58,467 bases of DNA. It comes from Sphingomonas hankookensis (GTDB lineage: Bacteria > Pseudomonadota > Alphaproteobacteria > Sphingomonadales > Sphingomonadaceae). Under the pieces are notes generated by a model. That model saw only the letters and a program-made list of their open reading frames with translations, ran no database searches and was not told the origin of the DNA. The stretch covers positions 1 to 58,467 of the forward strand of contig NZ_LQQO01000010.1 of the NCBI RefSeq assembly GCF_001619955.1. The letters run 5' to 3'. The position numbers and the translations under genes were made by a program. Every line of letters begins with the position of its first letter. Position 1 is the first letter of the stretch. Below are positions 46,497 to 55,852 of this stretch, one piece after another.

Positions 46497-47999
46497 ATGC
46501 AAGCACCGGATCGCGTTCGTCGTGTCGTCATCCTGGGGGGCGGGACCGCCGGCTGGATGACGGCGGCCGCGCTGTCGCGCAGTTTCGGCGATACGGTCGC
46601 GATCACCCTGCTCGAATCCGATGCGATCGGCACCGTCGGCGTGGGCGAGGCGACGATCCCGACGATCCACTGGTTCAACGAGCTGATCGGGATCGACGAG
46701 GCAGAATTCTTGCGCGCGACGAAGGCGACGTTCAAGCTCGGCATCGAGTTCGTCGACTGGGCCGCGCCGGGACATCGCTATTTCCATCCCTTCGGACAGT
46801 TCGGGGCGACGCTGCCCGGCGTCGCTTTCCACCATCGCTGGCTGAAGGCGCAGGCGGAGGGCATGGACGTGCCGCTGTCCGCACTTTCGCTCGCGACGCA
46901 ATTGGCGGCAGAAGGACGGTTCGCCAAGCCGGTGGGCGATCCGCGGTCGATCCTGTCGACGCTCGGCTATGCCTATCATTTCGATGCCGGGCTTTACGCC
47001 GCCTTCCTTCGACGGCGCAGCGAGGGCGCGGGCGTGGTCCGGGTCGAGGGACAGTTGCGCAACGTCGAGCGCGATAGCGACACCGGCCTGCTTACCGCGC
47101 TGGTCACCGAGCGCGGCGAACGCATCGCGGGCGACCTGTTCATCGACTGCTCGGGCTTTCGCGCGCTGCTGATCGCGGGGGAGATGGGGGAGGGCTATGA
47201 GGACTGGTCGCACTGGCTGCCCTGCGACCGCGCGGTCGCGGTGCCGTGCGCCCGGGTCGCGGCGACCACGCCGTTCACGCGATCGACCGCACGCGCGGCA
47301 GGGTGGCAATGGCGCATCCCGCTCCAGCATCGCACCGGCAACGGCTATGTCTATGCCAGCCGCTACGTGTCGGATGACGAGGCGGCGGCGACGCTGATGG
47401 CGAACCTCGATGGCGAGGCGCTGGCCGAACCGCGCTTCCTGCGCTTCACCGCCGGCACGCGGCGGCGGCCGTGGCGGGGCAATGTGGTCGCGATCGGGCT
47501 GTCGTCGGGATTCCTCGAACCGCTGGAATCGACCAGCATCCACCTGATCCAGAGCGGCATCGCCAAGCTGCTGACCTTGTTCCCGAACCGCGACCATGAC
47601 CCGGCGCTGGCCGACCGGTTCAACACCGTGTTCGCCCGCGACATGGACGGGGTAAAGGATTTCCTGATCCTGCACTATCACGCCAACACCAACCCCGCCC
47701 CCCTGTGGCAGCACTGCCGGACGATGACGCTGCCCGAGACACTGATCGCGCGCGAGGAACAGTATCGGCGATCGGGGCGGATCATCCTCGATGCCGACGA
47801 ATTGTTCCGCGACGCGAGCTGGCTGGCGGTGCTGAACGGTCAGGGGATCGTGGCGCAGGGCTATAACCCTCTGGCCGATGCGATCGACAGCGCGACGAAT
47901 AAGGCGCAGGTCCGCCAGATCGCCGACGTGGTCGCGCGGGCCGCGCCGACGCTGCCGCTGCACGATGCCGCGCTGGCCGCGATCATCGGCACGGCATGA
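46497..47999 (+). CDS. flavin-dependent halogenase (tryptophan halogenase family)
   Basis: This 500-residue protein has the tryptophan halogenase fold. The FAD motif GGGTAGW lies at residues 14-20. Lys80 in RATKATFKLGIEF is at the position of the catalytic Lys79 of PrnA and RebH. WxWxIP occurs as WQWRIP at 270-275, and LEPLESTSIHLIQ (340-352) holds the catalytic-site Glu. All hallmark residues are present, so activity on an indole or another electron-rich aromatic is likely, with chloride or bromide. Such genes are frequent next to TonB receptors in sphingomonads, caulobacters and xanthomonads, where their substrate is unknown. No flavin reductase is adjacent. It overlaps the DUF6445 gene by four bases. 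Confidence 0.92.
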   Translation: MQAPDRVRRVVILGGGTAGWMTAAALSRSFGDTVAITLLESDAIGTVGVGEATIPTIHWFNELIGIDEAEFLRATKATFKLGIEFVDWAAPGHRYFHPFGQFGATLPGVAFHHRWLKAQAEGMDVPLSALSLATQLAAEGRFAKPVGDPRSILSTLGYAYHFDAGLYAAFLRRRSEGAGVVRVEGQLRNVERDSDTGLLTALVTERGERIAGDLFIDCSGFRALLIAGEMGEGYEDWSHWLPCDRAVAVPCARVAATTPFTRSTARAAGWQWRIPLQHRTGNGYVYASRYVSDDEAAATLMANLDGEALAEPRFLRFTAGTRRRPWRGNVVAIGLSSGFLEPLESTSIHLIQSGIAKLLTLFPNRDHDPALADRFNTVFARDMDGVKDFLILHYHANTNPAPLWQHCRTMTLPETLIAREEQYRRSGRIILDADELFRDASWLAVLNGQGIVAQGYNPLADAIDSATNKAQVRQIADVVARAAPTLPLHDAALAAIIGTA

Positions 48000-48667
48000 C
48001 CGCGCCCGATATCGTCGCTCGGCGGGTCGGGACGGAGCGGCAACCGATCGCGATCGTCGACCATTTCCATCCCGACCCGGCAGCGTTGCGGGATATTGCC
48101 GCCGCCGCCCGGTTCGAACCGGCGCGACGGCAATATCCGGGCATCCGCGCGGCATTGCCGGGCGATTATTTCCAGGCGGTGCGGCCGGCGCTGTCGCAGG
48201 TGCTGGCACATGTCTTCGGTCATCGTGGCGGCGTCGCGCTGCTCGATGCCAGTTTCTCGATCGTGACCGTGCCGCCCGAACGGCTGTCCGTCGAGCAGCG
48301 ATTGCCGCATTTCGACGCGGTCGAGCCGGACCGGATCGCACTGGTCCATTATCTGGGCGCGGGCGATAGCGGCGGCACCGCATTCTACCGCCATCGCACG
48401 ACCGGGTTCGAGACGATCGACGCGACGCGTGCACCCGCCTATCTCGACGCGGTGACCCGCGAGGTGCGGCGGGTGCCGCCGCACGGCTTTATCGCCGGAT
48501 CCACCCCGATGTTCGAACAGGTGTCGGCGATCGATGCGCGCTGCAACCGGGCGGTGATCTATCGCAGCGCGTTGCTGCACAGCGGATCGATCCCGCCCGG
48601 CGCGGTGCTGAGTGCCGATCCGCGTGAAGGGCGGCTGACGGTTACCGCCTTCCTGTCGCTGGGCTGA
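47996..48667 (+). CDS. DUF6445 family protein, Fe(II)/2-oxoglutarate oxygenase-like
   Basis: This 223-residue protein starts at the ATG overlapping the halogenase stop. It contains LPHFDAVEPDRIALVHYL and YRSALLHSGSIPP, reminiscent of the HxD...H facial triad of 2-oxoglutarate oxygenases, with SVEQRLPHFD supplying the first His and Asp. DUF6445 genes repeatedly accompany halogenases. The pair is translationally coupled and may act on the same target. The fold assignment is from motifs only. Its 3' end overlaps the convergent glycosidase-like gene by 26 bases. Confidence 0.78.
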   Translation: MTAPDIVARRVGTERQPIAIVDHFHPDPAALRDIAAAARFEPARRQYPGIRAALPGDYFQAVRPALSQVLAHVFGHRGGVALLDASFSIVTVPPERLSVEQRLPHFDAVEPDRIALVHYLGAGDSGGTAFYRHRTTGFETIDATRAPAYLDAVTREVRRVPPHGFIAGSTPMFEQVSAIDARCNRAVIYRSALLHSGSIPPGAVLSADPREGRLTVTAFLSLG

Positions 48668-50705
48668 GCGCGCGCGGTGGCTGCACCGCCAGATAGACGG
48701 TGCTCCACAATTGTGCGGCGTTCGATTCATCCACGTCCTGCTTGCCGGCGCCGAACGCCATGACCCGGTATCGCCCGCCGCTATAGTCCCACGACCAGAG
48801 TTCGGAGCTCTGCGTCGCGCGGGTGGCGGCGATCGCGCGCCACAATGTCGCCTGCGCACGGGTCAGGACCGCGCGGGTCGCGGGCGGCAGGTCGCGGCGG
48901 GCGAGCTGCCGCTCGAGGCCGGCGGCGAACAACGCCTGCTGCCACGACCACACGACCGCGCCGTGATAGGCGGCCGGGGTGAAGCGCCCCTGTACGCTCG
49001 CGTCGGTCTGCGCCGGATTGGCGACGAGCATGCCGATATCGGTCATCAGCCCGGCGGGAAACGGTCGCATTGCCGCGGTGACATAGGTTTCCAGATCGGC
49101 GGGGGACGGTTCCGCGAACATCAGCGTGAAGCCTTCGTCGGAATGGACGATCGGGATCGGCCGGCCGGCGTCGTCGAGGGCGATCGCATGGAAGACCAGC
49201 GGCGCAGTGCCGAGGGCGGTGAGCGCGGGCGCGGCCGGGATGCCCAGCGTGCGGGCATAGTCGTCGATGCGCGGCCGGGCCTGGGTCGCGGGTATCGAGA
49301 CGCGGAAGAGGGGCGGGGCGCGGTCGCGCCAGACAGCGGCCATCGCATCGGCCCGCGACAGCGCAGCGCGGTCCTGCGCCGTCAGGTAGCGGTCGAGCAG
49401 TCCGGCGCGCAGCAGCCGCGCCGCCGATTCGAGCGCGGCGGGCACGAACACCGCGTTGACGTCATAGGCATAGCGGCCGCGGCCCAGCCCCTCTTCGCTG
49501 TCGCGCCACTGGCCGGTCAGGCGGCCCTTGGGAATCGCGATCAGGCGCGAGGGTTCGGGGCGGTCGGCGAAGGGGCGTGCGCTGTCGATAACGTGGCGAA
49601 GGTTACGCACTAACGCCTTTCCGGCGGGGGCGGTGGTGCCGGGGATGGCTTCGCTGGCGATCGGGCGGTCGAGGAAGGCGCGGGCGGTGGCGGTGTTGCC
49701 GTGGTCGAGGAGATAGGCGGCGGCGACGGGGGCGAGCATATAGTCGTCGTCGACCATCGCGTAATCGAGCACGGCCGCGTCACTGCGCTGATTAAGTTTA
49801 CGCCGGTCGACCACGGCGAACTCGCCAATGCCCTCTTCATGCGCGACATCGCCGCGCGCATCGAGCCGGGCGAGCACCGAACCCAGCCCCGCCTCGATCG
49901 CCTGCGGCTGCAACACCGGCATCAACAGGCGCAGCGACATCAGCGTGTCGCGACCGAAATAGGTCTGGAACCGCCACGACCCGGCGAGGAATTTTTCGCG
50001 ATAGCTGAGGAAACGCAACGCGTTACGCGCGCCGGGATCGTTGGCGGCACGTGCGTTGAGCAATTCGTTCGCGGCAAGGCCGTGCAACGGCGTCTCCCCG
50101 CTCGACGCCAGGATTTCCATGCGCAGCGGCCGGCCGGCTGCGGCGACCAGCACGCCGCCCCGGATCGAGCCGGAGAGCAACCTTATCTGCAGCAGATAGC
50201 CGGGCCTGCCATCGAGGCGCGGGCGGCTCCAGCGGATCGTGTTGCCCGACACGACCGGATCGACCGCGACGTCGGCCGGAAAGCGACCCACCGACTGATA
50301 GTCGCGCAGGAAGCGGATCGACGACAGGACCGCCTGTTTCACCCGCAGTTCGGGCGCGTCGATGCTGGCGATGGTCTGCACGGCCGGTTGCGGACCGGCG
50401 ATGCCCGGCGCGGTGGTCGGGCGCGGCGCCTGTTCCAGACGCCAGGTCGCCGCGCGCCCGACAGGTTCGAACCACAGCCCGACCCCGCTGTTCCCGGCGG
50501 GAAAGGCGACGAGGATGCGCGGATCGGTGCCGTTGCGCAGCAGCAGGTGCGCGGCGACCGGCCCTTCGCGGACAAAGGCGTTGAGATTCTGCCCCTCGGT
50601 CAGCTGATAGGCGAGTTCGGGCGCCCTGGCCGGTCGCTGTGCCACCGCCAGTCCCGTTCCCGCCAGCATCACGCCGGCCAGCATCCATCGCGCCACGGTC
50701 TTCAT
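48642..50705 (-). CDS. exported six-hairpin glycosidase-like protein, debranching-enzyme type
   Basis: This 687-residue protein has a signal peptide (MKTVARWMLAGVMLAGTGLAVAQ). Residues 25-220 form a beta-rich region. Residues 230-680 form a helical (alpha/alpha)6-type barrel with WRFQTYFGRDTLMSLRLL, a signature of the GDE C-terminal domain, and HEEGIGEF. The later SELWSWDYSGGRYRVMAFG may line the site. This suggests periplasmic hydrolysis of alpha-linked glucans or a related glycan, though the exact family is unsure. It is transcribed in the same direction as the TonB receptor but separated from it by repeats; uptake and degradation of a glycan would fit. Confidence 0.7.
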   Translation of the reverse strand: MKTVARWMLAGVMLAGTGLAVAQRPARAPELAYQLTEGQNLNAFVREGPVAAHLLLRNGTDPRILVAFPAGNSGVGLWFEPVGRAATWRLEQAPRPTTAPGIAGPQPAVQTIASIDAPELRVKQAVLSSIRFLRDYQSVGRFPADVAVDPVVSGNTIRWSRPRLDGRPGYLLQIRLLSGSIRGGVLVAAAGRPLRMEILASSGETPLHGLAANELLNARAANDPGARNALRFLSYREKFLAGSWRFQTYFGRDTLMSLRLLMPVLQPQAIEAGLGSVLARLDARGDVAHEEGIGEFAVVDRRKLNQRSDAAVLDYAMVDDDYMLAPVAAAYLLDHGNTATARAFLDRPIASEAIPGTTAPAGKALVRNLRHVIDSARPFADRPEPSRLIAIPKGRLTGQWRDSEEGLGRGRYAYDVNAVFVPAALESAARLLRAGLLDRYLTAQDRAALSRADAMAAVWRDRAPPLFRVSIPATQARPRIDDYARTLGIPAAPALTALGTAPLVFHAIALDDAGRPIPIVHSDEGFTLMFAEPSPADLETYVTAAMRPFPAGLMTDIGMLVANPAQTDASVQGRFTPAAYHGAVVWSWQQALFAAGLERQLARRDLPPATRAVLTRAQATLWRAIAATRATQSSELWSWDYSGGRYRVMAFGAGKQDVDESNAAQLWSTVYLAVQPPRALSPATGRR

Positions 50706-50769
50706 GTGTCGAACCTCTTTTGCGAAGCGCGCGACCCCGAAAAGGCCCCGCGCTCTTTCGTGACGTCAT

Positions 50770-50857
50770 CGTACCCCCGCACCGGCGGGGGTCCAGAGCC
50801 AAGCAAAACAACGGCCTGCATTCGTGACCCTGGACCCCCGCCTGCGCGGGGGTACGG
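50770..50857. repeat. REP-like inverted pair, GTACCCCCGC family
   Basis: CGTACCCCCGCACCGGCGGG followed by GGTCCAGAGCC (50770-50800) is an inverted copy of CCCTGGACCCCCGCCTGCGC followed by GGGGGTACGG (50828-50857). Each unit forms its own hairpin. It lies between the glycosidase-like gene and the end of the TonB receptor. Confidence 0.7.
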
Positions 50858-50877
50858 AAAGGCGACGACAGGGCCCG

Positions 50878-53421
50878 TCAGAACCGGAAGGTCAGCGTGC
50901 CCCCATAGGTCGGACCGACGATGCCGCGGGCATAGAAATAGCCGTCGGTAATCGCCTGGGTCTGACCCTGACGCGGATTGCCCTCGGTCAGGCCGACCAC
51001 GTCGAACACGTTGTCGGCGTTCAGGTTCAGCTGCACCCGTTCGCTGAGGTTCAGGTTCACGCCGATCCCGGTCACGCCGTAGCTGGGCAGGGCGATGCCG
51101 TTGCCGTTGTCGGCAAAGATCTTGCCGACGAACTTGTAGCGGGCATAGACGTCGCCCAGCCCGTCGGGCAGCGTGAGCGTCGGCAGGATCGTGAACAGCT
51201 GCGCCGGCGTCCGTTCGGGGCGATTGCCCTCGAACGCCGCGCCCTGATCGACGCCGTCCAGCTGCAGGTTGAGCAGCTGCGGGTCCTGGAACACACCCTG
51301 GAAATCGACCGAGAACCAGTTGGTCGGCCGCACCACCAGGTCGATCTCGACCCCCTTGGTGCGCAGGTCGGCGTTCAGATTCTGCTGCTGCGACGGGTTG
51401 GTCGGGTTGGCGAAGTTGTAGTTCTGATTGTCGAAATTGGTGCGGAACACCGTCGCCGAGCCGGAGAAGAGGCGACCATATTGGTAGCGCACGCCGGCTT
51501 CGTACAGCTCGATCGTGGTGATCGGATCGACATTGTTGGTCTGGAACCCGTTGGCATAGCGGGCATAGACCGAGAAGTTCGGCGTGATCAGATAGTTGGC
51601 GCCGACCGTCCACGACGCCTTGCGCTGCGTGCGCTGCCGTGTGGTGAAGGTGCCGTCGAAGCTGGCGCCGACATTGCGGATGACGCCGCCGACGCCGGGC
51701 TGCACCGGCTGGTTCACCGCCAGCTGGTTGCCGTCGAGCGCGGTCGCGTCGTCGCTTTCCCAGCGCACGCCGCCGTCGACGCGCAGGTCGCCGAACGCGA
51801 CTTCGTCGTTGACGTAGAGCGAGACCGCCGAGTCCCGCCGCTCGCGGATGCCGGCACCCCAGTCGCCATAGGAGACGAGGCCGTTGTCCGACAGCGTGCC
51901 GATGACCTGGTTGTTACCGTCCAGCGCGACGATGTCGTACACGTCGCTGTTGGTCTTCACGTCGTTGACCATGCTGGCGGTGGCCGACTGATCCTGCTTG
52001 CGGATCACGTTGTAATACATGACGCCGGCGGTCAGCGAGTTCTTGAACCGGTCGTTTTCATATTCCCAGCGACCGCCGACATTCGCGCCGAAATCGCGGC
52101 CGTCGATATAGTCGTGGTTGAGCGTGGTCCGCTGGAGGAAGCCGTTGCCGGCCAGCGCGGCGAGCTGTGCGGTCTGGTTCGACCCCAGCACCACGCCGGT
52201 CCGCAAATTCTTGATCCCGAAGCGCGTCGCCGCCGGATAGGCCGCGCGGCCGAGCGTCAGCAGGTCGTTGATCGGCGAGGAGGCGCCGGGCGTCAGATAG
52301 TTCTGCGCGCTGGTCAGGCCGGCATTGCCGGTGCCCGATCCTGGGAACAGGCCGTTGAAGTCGTAGGAATATTTCAGGTAGCGGGCATGGGCGAACAGGT
52401 CGATGGTCTCGCCCACCGGCTTTTCGATGTCGAAGCGGACCTGCGCGGTCTTCGCCTTGATCCCGTCGCGATAGCGGAATTCGCGGAAGCCGCTGGGATG
52501 GGCGAAGGTCGACACCGGCACCGCGATATTGGCGAAGGCATCGCCGCCGACATTGCCGTCCTGCGTATCCAGCCCCGGAATGCCGCGGATCTTGCCCCCG
52601 TCGAGGCGGTAGGGCATCGTCGCATAATAGGCGTTTTCGACATCGCCGCCCTTGGCCGACAGGCGCGCATAGCCGCCATCGTCGAAGCGATATTCGAGCA
52701 TCCCCTTCAACCGCCAGCCGGCATAGTCGAACGGGTTTTCGCGCACGCCGGGGCTCGACTGGATATAGCCGCCGACATTGAAGGCGAGGTTTTCGGCCAG
52801 CGGCTGCGAATAATAGAAGTCGCCGCGCTTCATGCCGTAATTATAGGCGGTGACGCGTGCGGCTCCTTCGGCTTCCCTGAAGTTCGGGCGCTTCGAGATG
52901 AAGTTGATCGTCGCGCCCGCGCCGTTGACGGTCAGTACGCCCGACGACCCGCCCTTGACTGCTTCGAGGCGATCGATGGTCAGGTCCTGGTCGAAGAAGA
53001 AGTCGGCGCCGCCGCCGCCATAGAGGATCGGCATGCCGTCCTCCTGCAGCTGGACGAAGCGCTGGCCGCCGCCCTGCAGGCCGCGTACCGAATAGTTGTT
53101 CGATACCTGACCCGCCGTCGCTTCGACGAAGATGCCGGGCACCAGTTCGAGCATGTCGGCGGTCGAACGCGGCGCGCGCCGGTCGATATCGGCGCGGTCG
53201 GCGAGCGTGATATCGGCCGATGCGGTGATGAGCGGACGATCGCGCGAGGTCGTGCCGGTGACGACGATCACGTCCTGTTCGTCATCGGCGGTCGTGGTGC
53301 CGTCGGTCGCCTGCGTCGCGGCCGGATCGGCCGGCGCGGTCTGCGCCCAGGCGATCGTCGGCAGCATAGCGGCGCCAGCCAGCAATGCTGCACGCGCGGC
53401 TGCGCGATTGAATGTCAGCAT
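50878..53421 (-). CDS. TonB-dependent receptor
   Basis: This 847-residue protein starts at the ATG at 53421 (GGAGAGGG upstream), giving a signal peptide (MLTFNRAAARAALLAGAAML). A possible TonB box sits in DVIVVTGTTS. The plug (about 60-190) includes RSTADMLELVPGIFVE and NYSVRGLQGGGQRFVQLQED. The barrel runs to the terminal GGTLTFRF, ending in Phe as usual for outer-membrane barrels. There is no STN domain, so this is a plain uptake receptor. Divergence from GH3 and proximity to the debranching-like gene favour a glycan or glycoside ligand over a siderophore. The halogenase neighbour is typical of such loci. Confidence 0.93.
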   Translation of the reverse strand: MLTFNRAAARAALLAGAAMLPTIAWAQTAPADPAATQATDGTTTADDEQDVIVVTGTTSRDRPLITASADITLADRADIDRRAPRSTADMLELVPGIFVEATAGQVSNNYSVRGLQGGGQRFVQLQEDGMPILYGGGGADFFFDQDLTIDRLEAVKGGSSGVLTVNGAGATINFISKRPNFREAEGAARVTAYNYGMKRGDFYYSQPLAENLAFNVGGYIQSSPGVRENPFDYAGWRLKGMLEYRFDDGGYARLSAKGGDVENAYYATMPYRLDGGKIRGIPGLDTQDGNVGGDAFANIAVPVSTFAHPSGFREFRYRDGIKAKTAQVRFDIEKPVGETIDLFAHARYLKYSYDFNGLFPGSGTGNAGLTSAQNYLTPGASSPINDLLTLGRAAYPAATRFGIKNLRTGVVLGSNQTAQLAALAGNGFLQRTTLNHDYIDGRDFGANVGGRWEYENDRFKNSLTAGVMYYNVIRKQDQSATASMVNDVKTNSDVYDIVALDGNNQVIGTLSDNGLVSYGDWGAGIRERRDSAVSLYVNDEVAFGDLRVDGGVRWESDDATALDGNQLAVNQPVQPGVGGVIRNVGASFDGTFTTRQRTQRKASWTVGANYLITPNFSVYARYANGFQTNNVDPITTIELYEAGVRYQYGRLFSGSATVFRTNFDNQNYNFANPTNPSQQQNLNADLRTKGVEIDLVVRPTNWFSVDFQGVFQDPQLLNLQLDGVDQGAAFEGNRPERTPAQLFTILPTLTLPDGLGDVYARYKFVGKIFADNGNGIALPSYGVTGIGVNLNLSERVQLNLNADNVFDVVGLTEGNPRQGQTQAITDGYFYARGIVGPTYGGTLTFRF

Positions 53422-53448
53422 GTTCCCTCTCCACCCAGATATTCCGTT

Positions 53449-53476
53449 GGTCCCGGCATTGCTGGGACCGGTTACA
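53449..53476. promoter_or_regulatory. nested palindromes in the receptor-GH3 intergenic region
   Basis: A 21-base near-perfect palindrome (53449-53469, arms GGTCCC and GGGACC) overlaps a second, TGGGACCGGTTACA (53463-53476), which fits TGNNACCGGTNNCA with a perfect ACCGGT core. A third, GGTATACC (53508-53515), lies closer to the GH3 gene. The layout suggests an operator for a LacI- or GntR-type regulator serving both divergent genes. Confidence 0.45.
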
Positions 53477-53540
53477 TCTAGACCCCGGCGGAAAGGCCGG
53501 CAATCATGGTATACCGGGAACCGTATCAGAAAGTCGTTCT

Positions 53541-55817
53541 GTGGCGATTGCGCAACATTGGCTGGAACGGGTGCGGCCAAGTCGCCGTAAAGTCTTGCGA
53601 ACCGCGTTGCTGGGCGCGGGCATGGCGGCGGTCGTGCGACCGGTGCGGGCGGCATCGTCGCGGGTCGAGGCGCTGATCACGCGGATGACCCTGGCCGAGA
53701 AGGCGGGACAACTCAGCTGTTTCAACGACGAGGTTCGGCCGGTCGGCGCGGTGTTCAATCCGGTCGTCGATCCCCGCGGGCGCGACGCGATGCTGGCCGA
53801 TATCCGCGCCGGGCGGGTCGGCATGCTGTTCAACGGCTATGGCGTAGCGGGTGCGCGGGTGGCGCAGGCAGCGGCGTTGCAAAGCCGGCTGCGCATCCCG
53901 CTGGCCTTTGCCGCCGACGTGCTGCACGGCTGTCGCACGATCTTTCCGATCCCGCTGGCCGAGGCGGCGGCGTTCGACCCCGACCTGTCGCGGCGTGCGG
54001 CGCGAGCGGTCGCGCGCGAGACAACGGCGGGCGGCATCCATTGGACCTTCGCGCCGATGGTCGATGTCGCGCGCGACCAGCGCTGGGGCCGGGTGGCGGA
54101 AGGGGCGGGGGAGGATGTGCTGCTCAACCGCGTGCTGGCGGCGGCGCGGGTCGAAGGGTTTCAGGGACCGGACCTGACGCGCCCCGACGCGCTGCTGGCG
54201 ACGCCCAAGCATTTCGTCGGCTATGGCGCGGTGCGCGGCGGCATGGAATATGCCGCGGTCGACATGAGCATGGCCGAGCTGCGCGAGACGTTCGTGCCGC
54301 CCTTCGCCGCCGCCTTTGCCGCCGGGGCGGGCGCGACGATGGCGTCGTTCACCGATTTTGGCGGGGTGCCGGTCAGCGCCAACCGGCCGCTGCTGACCGA
54401 CCTGTTGCGCGGCGAACTGGGCTTCGACGGGGTGTGCGTGTCGGATTACGATGCCGACCGCGAGCTGATCGCGCACGGTATCGCGGCGGACGAGGCCGAT
54501 GCGGCGCGGCTGGCGATCCTCGCCGGGATCGACATGTCGATGCAGAGCGGGTTGTTCGTGCGGCACTTGCCGGCGCTGGTGACGAGCGGCCGGGTGCCGG
54601 TGGCGGCGGTCGACCAGGCGGTGCGGCGGGTGCTGACGCTGAAGGAGCGGCTGGGCCTGTTCGACGATCCGTTCCGATCGATCGATGCGCGGGCCGAGCG
54701 GCGCGAGACGGGGAGCGTGGCGATCCGGCGGACCGCGCGCGAGGTGGCGACGCGATCGATCGTGCTGTTGCGCAACGATCGCGACCTGCTGCCGCTGCCG
54801 CGCACCGGGCGGCGCATCGCGCTGATCGGGCCGTTCGGTGCGGACCGGGCGAATTTGAACGGGCCATGGTCGTTCGCGGGCGATGCGACGGACGGGATCG
54901 ATATCGCGCAAGGCGTGCGCGCGATGCTGGCCGATCCGCAGGCGCTCAGCGTCGAGGCGGGGTGCGGGATCGTCGATCCGCTGCCCGGCGGGATCGAGCG
55001 CGCGGTGGCGGCGGCGCGCGCGGCGGACGTGGTTCTGCTGGCGATCGGCGAGGGCGCCGACATGTCGGGCGAGGGCAACAGCCGCACCGCTATCGTCGTG
55101 CCGCCGGTGCAGCAGGCGCTGGCGGAGGTGGTCGCGGCGACCGGGCGGCCGGTGGTGGTGCTGTTGCGCCATGGCCGGGCGCTGGCGCTGGACGGGGCGG
55201 TGCGCGATGCGCCCGCGCTGCTCGCGACGTGGTTCCTGGGGGAACAGACCGGTCCGGCGATCGCCGACATCCTGTTCGGCGTCGTGGAGCCGACCGGACG
55301 GCTGCCGGTCAGCTTTCCGATGGCAAGCGGACAGCAGCCCTGGTCCTATGACCGGCGCAGCACCGGGCGGCCGGCCCCCGACAGCGATCCGATGGCGGCG
55401 GGCCGCAGCCATTGGCGTGATGCGCCGGACCGCGCGCTATACCCGTTCGGGTCGGGCATGGGGTATACGCGCTTCGCGCTGTCCGAGCTGCGCCTGCCGG
55501 CCATGGTCGCGGCGGGGGCGGCGGTGCCGGTATCGGTGGCGGTGCGCAACATCGGCGCGCGGACCGGAACGGCACTGGTCCGCGTCGACCTGCACGACCG
55601 GGTGGCGAGCAGGAGCCGACCGGTGCGCCAGATGAAGGCGTTCGCGCGGGTGACGCTGGCACCGGGCGCCGAGACGCGGGTCGCGCTGGAGATCGCCGGC
55701 GACGCGCTGGCGCTGGTGGCGAGCGACGGGACGTGGCGGATCGAACCGGGCGCGTTCGACTGCTGGGTCAATGCGGGGGACGATGCCGAAATTGCGGGGG
55801 CGTTCGAGGTGCGGTGA
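53541..55817 (+). CDS. glycoside hydrolase family 3 protein with Tat signal (BglX-like)
   Basis: This 758-residue enzyme starts at a GTG at 53541 (the frame is open upstream but has no better start). The leader SRRKVLRTALLGAGMAAVV has the twin-arginine pattern. The GH3 barrel follows, with SALIM-like TLAEKAGQL, GCRTIFPIPLAEAAAFDPDL and WTFAPMVDVARDQRWGR. The nucleophile is Asp302 in GVCVSDYDADRE. The second domain (about 390-600) includes GEGADMSGEGNSR, which supplies the likely acid/base region, and a C-terminal fibronectin-like domain closes the chain. A beta-glucosidase or xylosidase role is plausible. It is divergent from the receptor and probably acts on imported oligosaccharides. Confidence 0.9.
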   Translation: MAIAQHWLERVRPSRRKVLRTALLGAGMAAVVRPVRAASSRVEALITRMTLAEKAGQLSCFNDEVRPVGAVFNPVVDPRGRDAMLADIRAGRVGMLFNGYGVAGARVAQAAALQSRLRIPLAFAADVLHGCRTIFPIPLAEAAAFDPDLSRRAARAVARETTAGGIHWTFAPMVDVARDQRWGRVAEGAGEDVLLNRVLAAARVEGFQGPDLTRPDALLATPKHFVGYGAVRGGMEYAAVDMSMAELRETFVPPFAAAFAAGAGATMASFTDFGGVPVSANRPLLTDLLRGELGFDGVCVSDYDADRELIAHGIAADEADAARLAILAGIDMSMQSGLFVRHLPALVTSGRVPVAAVDQAVRRVLTLKERLGLFDDPFRSIDARAERRETGSVAIRRTAREVATRSIVLLRNDRDLLPLPRTGRRIALIGPFGADRANLNGPWSFAGDATDGIDIAQGVRAMLADPQALSVEAGCGIVDPLPGGIERAVAAARAADVVLLAIGEGADMSGEGNSRTAIVVPPVQQALAEVVAATGRPVVVLLRHGRALALDGAVRDAPALLATWFLGEQTGPAIADILFGVVEPTGRLPVSFPMASGQQPWSYDRRSTGRPAPDSDPMAAGRSHWRDAPDRALYPFGSGMGYTRFALSELRLPAMVAAGAAVPVSVAVRNIGARTGTALVRVDLHDRVASRSRPVRQMKAFARVTLAPGAETRVALEIAGDALALVASDGTWRIEPGAFDCWVNAGDDAEIAGAFEVR

Positions 55818-55852
55818 ACGGAGGGCTCGGAGGCCGCGCCGGTGAGGCGGGA

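Noticed and set aside
50824..53481. An 885-codon open frame on the plus strand opposite the TonB receptor
   Set aside because: It is the antisense shadow of a receptor gene with clear signal peptide, plug and barrel; the composition is Arg, Val and Asp-rich and unlike any protein family.
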